Origin: Corynebacterium gallinarum
GTDB lineage: Bacteria; Actinomycetota; Actinomycetes; Mycobacteriales; Mycobacteriaceae
Assembly: GCF_014837045.1 (NCBI RefSeq)
Contig: NZ_JACSPR010000004.1
Location: 1 to 64,000, forward strand
Length of the DNA: 64,000 nucleotides
Direction: 5' to 3'
The notes under the pieces are model-generated. The model was not told the origin of the DNA, did not search any database, and saw nothing but the letters and a program-made list of their open reading frames with translations. This document shows positions 53,921 through 62,929 of the stretch, in pieces (the first letter of the stretch is position 1; the number at the start of each line of letters is the position of its first letter). A program made the position numbers and the translations under genes.

Positions 53921-54082
53921 CTACCCGCATAAATGCCGAATTCTGCCCAATTGAAAGCTGGTGCCTTTAAGGAAAATTTAAGTTCATGAGGGTTTTATTC
54001 ATGTTAAAAAATTTATCTAAAATTTTTCCACTTCTGGGGCAAAAACCGGTTTTCGGCGTCGGGGGCGGTCGTTTCGGAGGTC

Positions 54083-55513
54083 TTAGAGGATCTCACCCGG
54101 ACGGTAGGCAGCGGCGTCGGGGTGGGCGTCGACAAGCACCTGGATGCGGTCCAGCACACGTGCCACCTGAGACTCGGCGGCCCCGATGAAGGCATGGCGA
54201 TCGGCGAGGGCCTCGGTGAGTGCGGCCTCATCCATGGGCAGGCGCTCATCGGCGGCGAGGCGCTGGATCAGATCCTGCCCGCCACCGTTCTCGCGCATGT
54301 TCAGTGCGACGGCGACGGCGTTCTCCTTGATCACCTCGTGGGCTGTTTCGCGGCCCACGCCCGCGCGGACGGCAGCCATGAGGATGCGGGTGGTGGCCAG
54401 GAACGGCAGGTAACGCTCCAGCTCGCGTTCGATCATGGCGGGGAAGGCGCCGAACTCGTCGAGGACGGTGAGGAAGGTTTCGAACATGCCGTCCAAGGCG
54501 AAGAAGGAATCCGGCAGCGCCACGCGGCGGATGACGGAGCAGAACACATCGCCCTCGTTCCACTGCTGGCCGGACAGATCCGCGACCATGGTGAGGTAGC
54601 CGCGCAGGATCACCTGGAGGCCACCGACGCGCTCGCAGGAGCGGGCGTTCATCTTGTGTGGCATGGCCGAGGAACCGACCTGGCCCTCCTTGAAGCCTTC
54701 CGTGACGGTCTCGTTGCCGGCCATGAGGCGGATGGTGTGGGACAGCGATGACGGGCCGGCGCCCAGCTGCACCAGCGCGGAGACGGCATCGAAGTCGAGG
54801 GAACGGGGGTAGACCTGGCCGACGGAGTCGAAGACGCGGTCAAAACCGAGGTGGGAGGCGATGCGGGTCTCGAGCTCGGCCAGGCGGGCCTCGTCGCCGT
54901 CCATGAGGTCCAGCATGTCCTGTGCGGTGCCCATCGGGCCCTTAATGCCACGCAGCGGGTAGCGGCCCAGCAGATCATCGGTACGCTCGATGGCCACCAG
55001 CATCTCATCGGCGGCGGTGGCGAAACGCTTACCCAGGGTGGTGGCCTGCGCGGCCACGTTGTGGGAGCGGCCGGCCATGACCAGGCTCTGGTACTCGGCG
55101 GCGCGGCTGCCGATGGCGGAGACCACGGCGATGGCCTTGTTGCGCGCCAGCTGCAGGGAGCGGTGGATCTGGAGCTGCTCGACGTTCTCGGTGAGGTCAC
55201 GGGAGGTCATGCCCTTGTGGATGTGCTCATGGCCGGCGAGGGCGTTGAACTCCTCGATGCGGGCCTTGACATCATGGCGGGTGATGCGCTCACGGTCGGC
55301 GATGGAGGCCAGGTCCACCTGGTCGATCACTGCCTCATAGGCGGTGATGGCCTCGGCGGGGATGTCCACCCCCAGATCCCGCTGGGCCTTCATCACGGCG
55401 ATCCACAGCTGGCGCTCCATGATGATCTTCTCTTCGGCGCTCCAGAGGTTGGACAGCTCTGCGGAGGCGTAACGGTTGGACAGGACGTTTGCGATTTTCT
55501 TCTTTTCAGCCAC
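54083..55513 (-). CDS. purB: Adenylosuccinate lyase
   Basis: Acts twice in purine synthesis, on SAICAR and adenylosuccinate. The 476-residue fumarase-superfamily protein has the signature loop GSSAMPHKMNAR, HDVKARIEEF and MTSRDLTENVEQLQ. The start is GTG 55513 (VAEKKKIANVLSNRYAS). A short ATAATC-like element lies six bases upstream. Its 3' end is followed by an A+T-rich 250-bp gap before the porin-like gene. Confidence 0.96.
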   Translation of the reverse strand: MAEKKKIANVLSNRYASAELSNLWSAEEKIIMERQLWIAVMKAQRDLGVDIPAEAITAYEAVIDQVDLASIADRERITRHDVKARIEEFNALAGHEHIHKGMTSRDLTENVEQLQIHRSLQLARNKAIAVVSAIGSRAAEYQSLVMAGRSHNVAAQATTLGKRFATAADEMLVAIERTDDLLGRYPLRGIKGPMGTAQDMLDLMDGDEARLAELETRIASHLGFDRVFDSVGQVYPRSLDFDAVSALVQLGAGPSSLSHTIRLMAGNETVTEGFKEGQVGSSAMPHKMNARSCERVGGLQVILRGYLTMVADLSGQQWNEGDVFCSVIRRVALPDSFFALDGMFETFLTVLDEFGAFPAMIERELERYLPFLATTRILMAAVRAGVGRETAHEVIKENAVAVALNMRENGGGQDLIQRLAADERLPMDEAALTEALADRHAFIGAAESQVARVLDRIQVLVDAHPDAAAYRPGEIL

Positions 55514-55550
55514 AAACCTGATTATTCCCCACCAACCGGAACTAACCTAG

Positions 55551-56717
55551 TTAATCAACCCTGTTGAGGAACTCCCCGATGCGGCGCACACCCTCCCGCG
55601 TGTCCGCCGGTGAGGCACACAGACTCAACCGGACCCATTTGTGCCCCTCGGTGGGATCGAAATCCACGCCGGGCGCAACGGCTACCCCGGCGCGCTCGAG
55701 CAACTCATGGGCCCATGCCTCGGAGTCATCGGTGTATTTCGACACATCCACCCACAGGTACAACCCGCCGTCGGGGTCGGCGAAGGTGTCCAGCCCGATC
55801 TCCGGGAGCTTGTCGACGAAGATATCCCTCGCCTCGCGGTAGACCTCCACATGCGCGTCCAGCTCGGCCGCGGCCTCGAGTGTGAAGGCCGCCTTACCCG
55901 CGGCCTGACCGATCGCCGGTGCACACAGGGACACCGACGCCTGGATGTTCTCGATGGGGGTGACCAGCTCATCAGGCACGATGATCCAGCCCACGCGCCA
56001 TCCGGTCATGGAGAAATATTTGGACAGGGTGCCCACCACGATGGCGTTGTCGGAGAACTGCCGGGCCGTGGCCAGTGGACGCCCGAAGCTCATGCCGTGG
56101 TAATCCTCATCGGAGATGAGCACGGTGCCGTGGGCATCGCACCACTGGGCGATGCGCTCGAGTTCCTCGACGTCGATGATGGTGCCCGTGGGGTTGCCGG
56201 GGCTGGTGACGATGACGGCCTTGGGGACCTCCGGCAGCTCCTCCAGCATCTGGGCGGTGGGCTGGAAACGGGTCTCGGCAGTGCAGCGCAGATCAAGGAC
56301 CTCCGCCCCGAGGGTCTGGAGGATGTTGCGGTAGGCCGGGTATCCGGGCGCCGAGAGGGCCACACGGTCACCGTGGTCGAGGGTGGCCAGGAAGGCAGCC
56401 ATGAAACCACCGGAGGACCCGGTGGTGATGATGACATTGTCCGCGCTGGTCTCCACACCGTAGGTGGCGGAGTGCCAGGCGGCGACGGCCTCACGGAACT
56501 CACGGTCACCGACCACCTCGGTGTACCCCAGGGGGCCGGATCGCAGGGCGATCTCGGCCTCGGCGAGCACTGCCTCCGGGGCGCCGGTCGCGGGCTGGCC
56601 GGCGCACAGCATGATGATGCTGTGGCCTTCACGCCTGCGGCGATGCACCTGGTCAAGCATCTGCATGACCCGGAACGGCGGGACGTTACTTCGGTTGCTG
56701 AGCGGTGAAGGGTTCAT
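55551..56717 (-). CDS. Class I/II PLP aminotransferase (AspC-like)
   Basis: A 388-residue fold-type I aminotransferase. VRFRVMQ-type N-terminal arm (PPFRVMQMLDQV), SPGNPTGTIIDVEEL with the Asn-Pro loop, SDEDYHGMSF, and the PLP lysine in VGTLSKYFSMTGWRVGW are present, with the C-terminal Arg in KWVRLSLC. Substrate is not clear; aspartate or a related amino acid is suggested by its subgroup. ATG 56717 has TACGCT (complement of 56726-56731) eight bases upstream. Confidence 0.85.
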   Translation of the reverse strand: MNPSPLSNRSNVPPFRVMQMLDQVHRRRREGHSIIMLCAGQPATGAPEAVLAEAEIALRSGPLGYTEVVGDREFREAVAAWHSATYGVETSADNVIITTGSSGGFMAAFLATLDHGDRVALSAPGYPAYRNILQTLGAEVLDLRCTAETRFQPTAQMLEELPEVPKAVIVTSPGNPTGTIIDVEELERIAQWCDAHGTVLISDEDYHGMSFGRPLATARQFSDNAIVVGTLSKYFSMTGWRVGWIIVPDELVTPIENIQASVSLCAPAIGQAAGKAAFTLEAAAELDAHVEVYREARDIFVDKLPEIGLDTFADPDGGLYLWVDVSKYTDDSEAWAHELLERAGVAVAPGVDFDPTEGHKWVRLSLCASPADTREGVRRIGEFLNRVD

Positions 56718-56735
56718 GAACCCCTAGCGTAGTTC

Positions 56736-58016
56736 CTACCCGCGTGGAAGTGGAATGGAGATGCGTCCCTCCACCGCGGGCAGGGCGATATCGGTGCGGT
56801 AGTGGCTGCCGTCGAGCTCGATGTCGGCGATGGTGGCGTAGGCCTGATCGCGGGCTGCCTCGAGGGTGTCGCCCACACCGATGACGTTGAGAACGCGGCC
56901 ACCTGCGGAGACCAGCTCGCCGTTGTCATTGAGGGCGGTGCCGGCGTGCAGGACGTTGTCCGCATCGGCGTTGCGGATGACATCACCGGTGCGTGGGGTG
57001 TCCGGGTAGTTGTGGGAGGCCAGCACCACGGTCAGCGCATACCCGTCGATCCACTCCAGCTCGGGCTGCTGCGCCAGGGTGCCGGTGGCAACGGAGTTGA
57101 GCAGGCCGGCCAGCGGGGTCTTGAGCAGTGCCAGGACCGCCTGGGTCTCCGGGTCACCGAAGCGGCAGTTGAACTCCACCACGGCCGGTCCCTTCTCGCC
57201 CCAGGCGATGCCGGCGTAGAGCAGACCGGAGTATGCACACCCACGTTTCGCCATCTCCCGGGCGACCGGCACGCAGACCTCGTCCACGATGCGCTGCACA
57301 CCGTCCTCCGGCAGCCACGGCAGCGGTGCGTAGGCTCCCATGCCACCGGTGTTCGGGCCCTCATCATTGTCGAAGACGCGCTTGTGGTCCTGGGCGGGCA
57401 GCAGGGGAACGACTGTCTCGCCGTCGACAAGGCAGAACAGGGACACCTCGGGGCCGTCGAGGAAGGACTCGAGCAGCACCGGGTTGCCGGCGGCCAGGAC
57501 CGCCTCGACATGCTCACGGGCAGCATCCCGGTCCGGGGTCACCACCACGCCCTTGCCGGCGGCCAGTCCGTCGTCCTTGACCACCCAGGTCGGGCCGAAA
57601 CGGTCGAGGGCAGCGTCGATGTGGGCATCATCTGCGCCGGGGGCGATGGCCTCGGCGTGGGCGGTGAATACCCCGGCGGATGCCATGACATCCTTGGCGA
57701 ACGCCTTGGATCCCTCGATGCGGGCAGCCTCTTTCCCTGGACCGAAGACGGCGATGCCGGCCTCACGCAGGGCATCGGCGACACCGGCCACCAGGGGGAT
57801 CTCCGGGCCGATGACCACCAGATCGGCGTTCAGCTCACGTGCCAGGGCGGTGACGCTGTCCGCGTCATCCGCCTTGATGTCCGGGTGGATGGTGGCCAGG
57901 GCACCGAGTCCGGCGTTGCCGGGTGCCACATGGAGGTCGGTGGTTGCAGGGTCTTGGGAAAGTCCACGGAGGAGGGCGTGCTCACGGGCGCCCGAGCCGA
58001 TTACCAGAATGCGCAT
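56736..58016 (-). CDS. purD: Phosphoribosylamine-glycine ligase
   Basis: GAR synthetase, second step of purine synthesis. The 426-residue ATP-grasp enzyme begins [19 protein letters not shown] and has [24 protein letters not shown] and [20 protein letters not shown] (complement of 58025-58030) is eight bases before the ATG, without an RBS. It ends 18 bp before the aminotransferase start on the same strand, and the two may be cotranscribed although the latter has a -10-like element. Confidence 0.97.
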   Translation of the reverse strand: MRILVIGSGAREHALLRGLSQDPATTDLHVAPGNAGLGALATIHPDIKADDADSVTALARELNADLVVIGPEIPLVAGVADALREAGIAVFGPGKEAARIEGSKAFAKDVMASAGVFTAHAEAIAPGADDAHIDAALDRFGPTWVVKDDGLAAGKGVVVTPDRDAAREHVEAVLAAGNPVLLESFLDGPEVSLFCLVDGETVVPLLPAQDHKRVFDNDEGPNTGGMGAYAPLPWLPEDGVQRIVDEVCVPVAREMAKRGCAYSGLLYAGIAWGEKGPAVVEFNCRFGDPETQAVLALLKTPLAGLLNSVATGTLAQQPELEWIDGYALTVVLASHNYPDTPRTGDVIRNADADNVLHAGTALNDNGELVSAGGRVLNVIGVGDTLEAARDQAYATIADIELDGSHYRTDIALPAVEGRISIPLPRG

Positions 58017-58051
58017 GGTTGTTGAGTTTATCCTGCAAAACTACCCCCGGC

Positions 58052-58657
58052 CTATTTCTCCCTCTTCTCATAGCCGTCATCCAACCCCAGATAGAACCGG
58101 TAGGTGTTATCCGCGATGGTCTCGGGATCGCCGGGGATGGTCCCCGCGGCGGCATCCGCGTTGGCCCACCCGCGTGCGCTGTGGGCGACAAACTCGGCGT
58201 AGGCGTCCCGGGGTGGCTCCCCGGTGACACCGGCGATATAGCGGTCAAGTGCCCAGAGGGTGAGGTCCCATCCCACCGCGGTGGCACCGGAACCGTATCT
58301 GTTGGTGAAATCCTCCCGGAGGTCCTCCGTGCGGGTGCTGTACCCCGCCGCCAGGAGTGAACCGGCACCGTCCGGGGTCACCTCCACATTGAGGAAGGAT
58401 ACATCCCCGTCCTTCTCCCAGGTGATCAGGAAGGAATTATCCGCGCAGGATTCGATTCTCCCGCTCGCGGTGCCCTCGATCTCGTAGACGAATTCATCGC
58501 GTGTCACCTTCCCGAACCACTGTTCCAGGTGTTTCTCCTCGGTGAGGTAGGTGAACAACACCTCGGCCGGGACGGGGAACCGGGCGCTGACATGATGGGC
58601 CACGACCTCAGGATTGTCGCGGTTGACCTGCCTGATGATTGATGTCGTCGGGTTCAT
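58052..58657 (-). CDS. SRPBCC/AHSA1-domain protein
   Basis: A 201-residue protein of the START-like superfamily. It starts with a strand/helix (VSARFPVPAEVLFTYLTEEKHLEQWFG), then SFLITWEKDGDVSFLNVEVTPDGAGSLL, and ends with a long helix typical of AHSA1-like proteins. Ligand unknown. ATG 58657 is preceded by TAGTAT (complement of 58666-58671) at eight bases. It is divergent from the HIT gene with just 28 bp between the start codons. Confidence 0.8.
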   Translation of the reverse strand: MNPTTSIIRQVNRDNPEVVAHHVSARFPVPAEVLFTYLTEEKHLEQWFGKVTRDEFVYEIEGTASGRIESCADNSFLITWEKDGDVSFLNVEVTPDGAGSLLAAGYSTRTEDLREDFTNRYGSGATAVGWDLTLWALDRYIAGVTGEPPRDAYAEFVAHSARGWANADAAAGTIPGDPETIADNTYRFYLGLDDGYEKREK

Positions 58658-58685
58658 GCCACCCGATACTAGTAACCTTGGGCTC
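58658..58685. promoter_or_regulatory. Minimal divergent promoter of 28 bp
   Basis: ATACTA (58666-58671, TAGTAT on minus) and TAACCT (58673-58678 on plus) stand back to back, each 7-8 bases before a start codon. Any -35 contacts must fall inside the opposite gene's coding sequence. Confidence 0.55.
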
Positions 58686-59114
58686 ATGAGCACCGTTTTC
58701 ACCAAAATCATCGACGGCGACCTCCCGGGGCGTTTCGTCTTCCGTTCCGACAGCGTCGTGGCATTCCTCAGCATCGAACCATTGGCCTACGGCCACACCC
58801 TGGTGGTTCCGGTCATGGAGGTGGACCGCTGGACCGACCTTCCGCAGGACATCTGGGGTGAGGTCAATGAGGCGGCCCAGCTGATCGGTGATGCCATCAG
58901 GGAGGCTTTCGACGCACCACGCTGCGGCTACATCATCGCCGGCTTCGACGTCCCCCACACCCACATCCATCTCTTCCCCACCGACAAGATGGCGGATTAC
59001 AACTTCTCCAATGTCCTGGCCGCCGATGCGACCGATCCGGCGAAGATGGATGAGGCCGCCGAGAAGATCCGGGAGGTCCTGGGCACGGATGAGAACGGGT
59101 GGCCTCTGGGTTAA
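58686..59114 (+). CDS. HIT-family hydrolase
   Basis: A 142-residue histidine-triad protein with HTHIHLFP (H-x-H-x-H) as nucleotide-phosphate hydrolysing site and the N-terminal TVFTKIIDGDLPGRFVFRSD typical of Hint-like branches. Probably hydrolyses adenosine phosphoramidates or dinucleotides. ATG with TAACCT seven bases upstream. Its stop overlaps the convergent phoS stop. Confidence 0.9.
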   Translation: MSTVFTKIIDGDLPGRFVFRSDSVVAFLSIEPLAYGHTLVVPVMEVDRWTDLPQDIWGEVNEAAQLIGDAIREAFDAPRCGYIIAGFDVPHTHIHLFPTDKMADYNFSNVLAADATDPAKMDEAAEKIREVLGTDENGWPLG

Positions 59115-60526
59115 GCGTCCACCCGCACGGGGAGGGTGATGGTGAAGACCGTCCCCTCCCCCTCTGCGCTGTCCACGGTGATGGTGCCGCGGTGGCCTTC
59201 CACCAGTGACTTGGTGATGGCCAACCCCAGCCCGGACCCGCCTGAGGCTCGGGAGCGGGAGACGTCCGCGCGGTAGAAACGTTCAAAAATGTGCTGGGCG
59301 TCATCCGAGGTCATGCCCACGCCGTCATCGGCGACCCGCACCAGGACAGAACTGCCCTCCATGCTGATCTCGATCCGGACGGAGGCGTCCGGCCCGCCGT
59401 GGTTGAGTCCGTTGTTCACCAGGTTTGTCAGCACCTGGTGCAGTCGGGTGGGATCCCCCTCCACCACCGGGACCGATCCCGCATTGTTGACCACGCTGAT
59501 GCTGCGCTCCGGCCAGGCTGCCCGCATGGAACTGGCCACGGATAGCGCCAGTTCCAGCACGTCCACCGGGCGTTTTTCCATCTGCTGTCCCTCCGCACGG
59601 GTCAAAGACAGCAGATCCTCCACCAGCACACTCATGCGCTGGGCCTCGCCACTGATTTTGGACAGCACCCAGTCCGCATCCCGGGTCGCGCCGGAGTGAT
59701 ACAGCTCCGAATACCCCTTCACGGAGGTCAGGGGGGTTCTGAGCTCATGGGAGGCATCGCCGACGAAACGACGCATCTGCGATTCCTTGTCCTGGGCGGT
59801 GAGGATCGAGGTCTGGAGCTGTTCCAGCATGATGTTCAGCGCATTGGACAGCTGCCCCACCTCCGTGGTCATCGGCCAGTGAGGCACACGCCGGTCGAGG
59901 TCCCCGCCGGCGATGCTCTTGGCGGTGCTCTCCACCTCCCGCAGCGGGCGGAGGGAACGGTTGACCAGGTAGAGGGAACTAAACAGGATGGCCACCACAA
60001 TGAGCAGGCCGATGACAAGCTGCACGATCACCAACCGGTAGAGCAGCATGGATTCCGGAGCCAGGCTCTTGCCCACCACGGTGATGGCCGTGTCATCGCT
60101 GATGGCGATGACACGCCAGGGCACGGATGAGGAGGACCCCGGTGCGGCGTTGACCGTGTGGGGGCCGATGCCGATGGTGGTTTCGCCCAGGTCCGGTGCG
60201 GATTCGGACTGGTTGAACACCATGTCCGAGCCATCGGTGAACATCCGGTAGACGTAGTAGTCACTGGGCGGTCCCAGGCTGACGCTTCCGAAGATCTCGA
60301 CGGTCGGGGCCCAGCTGTTCACGGCGGACTCAAGTTCCTGATCCACGCGTGAATAGGACACCTCCCGCATGAGGCTGGACACCGCGATGGCGTTGACCAG
60401 CAGGCCCAGCCCCGCGATGCCCACCACCAGCAGGATGATGCGGGTGCGCAGCGGCACACCCCGGGCGACCTGACGGAGTCGGCTCACCGGGGGTACCTGG
60501 GCGGAGGGGTTATCGGGGGCTGTCAT
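59111..60526 (-). CDS. phoS: Phosphate-sensing histidine kinase PhoS
   Basis: Membrane sensor kinase of about 471 residues. Two transmembrane segments (about 25-45 and 170-195) flank a sensor loop; then a HAMP domain, the phospho-acceptor His in FVGDASHELRTPLTSVKGY, and an ATPase domain with NLVNNGLNHG, DDGVGM and GSGLGLAI. It phosphorylates PhoR under phosphate limitation. ATG 60526 lies 14 bp after the phoR stop; an in-frame TTG at 60538 is the alternative. Same transcript as phoR. Confidence 0.93.
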   Translation of the reverse strand: MTAPDNPSAQVPPVSRLRQVARGVPLRTRIILLVVGIAGLGLLVNAIAVSSLMREVSYSRVDQELESAVNSWAPTVEIFGSVSLGPPSDYYVYRMFTDGSDMVFNQSESAPDLGETTIGIGPHTVNAAPGSSSSVPWRVIAISDDTAITVVGKSLAPESMLLYRLVIVQLVIGLLIVVAILFSSLYLVNRSLRPLREVESTAKSIAGGDLDRRVPHWPMTTEVGQLSNALNIMLEQLQTSILTAQDKESQMRRFVGDASHELRTPLTSVKGYSELYHSGATRDADWVLSKISGEAQRMSVLVEDLLSLTRAEGQQMEKRPVDVLELALSVASSMRAAWPERSISVVNNAGSVPVVEGDPTRLHQVLTNLVNNGLNHGGPDASVRIEISMEGSSVLVRVADDGVGMTSDDAQHIFERFYRADVSRSRASGGSGLGLAITKSLVEGHRGTITVDSAEGEGTVFTITLPVRVDA

Positions 60527-60540
60527 ACTAGCCGTCAAGT

Positions 60541-61251
60541 CTAGGTGCGCGGGGTGCGCAGGACGTAACCCACTCCTCGGACGGTCTGGATCAGCTGCGG
60601 TTCATGGGTGTCCACCTTGCGACGGAGATAGGAGATGTAGGATTCCACCACGTTTCCATCCCCACCGAAGTCGTAGTGCCACACATTGTCCAGGATCTTC
60701 GCCTTGGACAGCACCACCTCGGCGTTGAGCATGAGATAACGCAGCAGGTTGAACTCGGTTGGGGAGAGGTCCACCAGTTCACCGGCCTTGGTCACCTCAT
60801 GGGTCTCATCGTTGAGGGTGAGGTCGGCGTAGGTGAGGGTGGCGTCATTGTTCTCGGATTCGACGGAACCGCCACGGCGCAGGATAACCCGCAGACGGGT
60901 GATCACCTCCTCGAGGGAGAACGGCTTGGTCACATAGTCATCAGCGCCGATGGTGAGGCCGTGGATGCGGTTTTCCACCGCGTCCTTGGCGGTGAGGTAC
61001 AGGGCTGGCCCGTCCAATCCCTCCGCGCGGAGTTTGGTGAGCAGTTCGAAGCCGTCCATGCCGGGCATCATCACGTCCAGGATGTAGGCATCGGGGCGGA
61101 ATTCGCGGGCGAGCTTAAGTCCCTCGTTGCCATCGCTGGCGGTCATGACGTTGAAACCCTGGAATTTGAGGCTCACGGTGAGCAGCTCCACGATGTTGGG
61201 TTCATCGTCGACGACGAGGACCTTGATCTGTCCGTCAGTCTGGTTGTCCAT
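60541..61251 (-). CDS. phoR: Phosphate response regulator PhoR
   Basis: OmpR-type regulator of 236 residues. Receiver domain (about 8-120) with VVDDEPN and the phospho-acceptor Asp in DAYILDVMMPGMDGFE; winged-helix DNA-binding domain (about 135-235) with DLSPTEFNLLRYLM and ILDNVWHYDFGGDGNVVESYISYLRRKVD. ATG 61251 with AGGAAG upstream is chosen over a CTG four codons earlier. Activates pst, nucH and others in C. glutamicum. Confidence 0.95.
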   Translation of the reverse strand: MDNQTDGQIKVLVVDDEPNIVELLTVSLKFQGFNVMTASDGNEGLKLAREFRPDAYILDVMMPGMDGFELLTKLRAEGLDGPALYLTAKDAVENRIHGLTIGADDYVTKPFSLEEVITRLRVILRRGGSVESENNDATLTYADLTLNDETHEVTKAGELVDLSPTEFNLLRYLMLNAEVVLSKAKILDNVWHYDFGGDGNVVESYISYLRRKVDTHEPQLIQTVRGVGYVLRTPRT

Positions 61252-61408
61252 ATGGTTCAGCACTTCCTAAAGGTATGTGTCTGGTGCGATCTTGACCCCC
61301 AGTCAACACCCCGGCCATAGACGTCAGCTGACCGATTCCTGTGAGGATGCTGTAAACCTCAATCTCCGATTGTGCCCGAAAAACGGAAATCCCCTAAAGT
61401 GGCACTCC

Positions 61409-62854
61409 ATGAATCCCACAGCTTCGCAACGTTGGACCTTCCTGGGCGTGATCAGCGCCGGTCTGTTTCTCATCGGCGTGGATAATTCCATCCTGTATAC
61501 CGCTCTCCCGGTGTTACGTGAGGAACTGCAGGCCACCGAGTTGCAGGGACTGTGGATCATCAACGCCTACCCCCTGATGCTGGCGGGTCTGCTGCTGGGC
61601 ACCGGCACCCTGGGTGACAAGATCGGACACCGTCTGATGTTCCTCATCGGCCTGGTGATCTTCGGGGTGGCCTCGCTGACCGCCGCCTTCTCCCCGACCG
61701 CGTGGGTTCTGGTGGCGGCGCGCGCCTTCCTCGGAATCGGCGCCGCGGCGATGATGCCCGCCACCCTCGCGCTGATCCGCATCACCTTCGAGGATGAGCG
61801 GGAGCGGAACATCGCGATCGGTGTCTGGGGATCGGTGGCGCTGGCGGGCGCCGCGGCCGGACCGGTGCTCGGCGGTGCGCTGTTGGAGTTCTTCTGGTGG
61901 GGCTCGGTGTTCCTCATCAATGTGCCGGTCGTGCTGATCGCGCTCGTTCTCACCCTGCTGGTCGCCCCGCCCAATATGCCCAACCCGGACAAACACTGGG
62001 ATGCCATCTCCTCGGTGTATGCGCTCCTGGCCCTGACGGGTCTGGTCATGGCGATCAAGGAGGCGGTGTCCCCCGCCCGGCAGCTCTGGCTGCTCGCGCT
62101 TGCGGTGGTGGTCGCCGTGGCCGGTGCGGTGCTGTTCCAGCGTCGACAGGCATCACAGCCGGAACCCCTCCTGGATTTCTCCCTCTTCCGCAACCGCCTG
62201 TTCACCGGAGGCGTGATCGCGGCGGGCATGTCCATGTTCGTGGTCGCCGGTCTGGAGATGACCACCACGCAGCGTTTCCAGCTCTCCGCTGGTTTCACCC
62301 CGCTGCAGGCCGGTCTGCTGATGACCGCGCTGGCTGCGGCGAGTATCCCGATGTCCGTCATCGGTGGCGCCAACCTGCACCGATGGGGTTTTCTACCCCT
62401 GATCAGCGGCGGTTTCATCAGTGCAACGGTCGGCATTGCCCTGATCATCTGGTCGCTGGATGTCAGTCTGATCCCCCTGATCGTGGGTCTGGTCCTCGTC
62501 GGTCTCGGCAGTGGCGCGACCATCTCCGTCGCGTCCACGGCCATCATCGGGTCCGCGCCGGTCCGCAAGGCCGGAATGGCCGCCTCCATCGAGGAGGTGT
62601 CCTACGAGTTCGGCACCCTGTGCTCCGTGGCGATCCTCGGCAGCCTCTTCCCCGCGTTCTACGCCCTCTCCGCACCGGCCGAGGTGGCGGACAGTTTCGC
62701 AACCGGCGTGGATCACGCGGTGCTCGGCGAGGCCGCCCGCGCCGCACTGGACTCGGCCTATGTCAACGTCCTGTTCATCGCCCTCGGCGTGGCCCTGGTG
62801 ACCACCTTCATCACCGCGTGGTGTTTCCGCGGCAACCCGAAGCGCCCCGGGTGA
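61409..62854 (+). CDS. MFS transporter, EmrB/QacA (14-helix) type
   Basis: A 481-residue drug:H+ antiporter-type transporter with about 14 hydrophobic helices. The motif A region GTLGDKIGHRLMFLIGLVIFG and motif-C-like GSVALAGAAAGPVLGG of the DHA2 family are seen. Export substrate unknown. TAAAGT (61395-61400) is eight bases before the ATG. It is divergent from phoR with a 157-bp gap. Confidence 0.85.
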   Translation: MNPTASQRWTFLGVISAGLFLIGVDNSILYTALPVLREELQATELQGLWIINAYPLMLAGLLLGTGTLGDKIGHRLMFLIGLVIFGVASLTAAFSPTAWVLVAARAFLGIGAAAMMPATLALIRITFEDERERNIAIGVWGSVALAGAAAGPVLGGALLEFFWWGSVFLINVPVVLIALVLTLLVAPPNMPNPDKHWDAISSVYALLALTGLVMAIKEAVSPARQLWLLALAVVVAVAGAVLFQRRQASQPEPLLDFSLFRNRLFTGGVIAAGMSMFVVAGLEMTTTQRFQLSAGFTPLQAGLLMTALAAASIPMSVIGGANLHRWGFLPLISGGFISATVGIALIIWSLDVSLIPLIVGLVLVGLGSGATISVASTAIIGSAPVRKAGMAASIEEVSYEFGTLCSVAILGSLFPAFYALSAPAEVADSFATGVDHAVLGEAARAALDSAYVNVLFIALGVALVTTFITAWCFRGNPKRPG

Positions 62855-62929
62855 TGCTTGTCGACGAAAAACCCGGTGGCCGATTCTGTCCCCGAGACAG
62901 GAGTTACCCGCTGACTTAGAGTCGTGGGC

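Noticed and set aside
53679..53930. 83-codon minus-strand frame overlapping the porin-like gene
   Set aside because: Ser/Pro/Thr-rich shadow frame without RBS; the 49-codon frame has RBS, stop and terminator.
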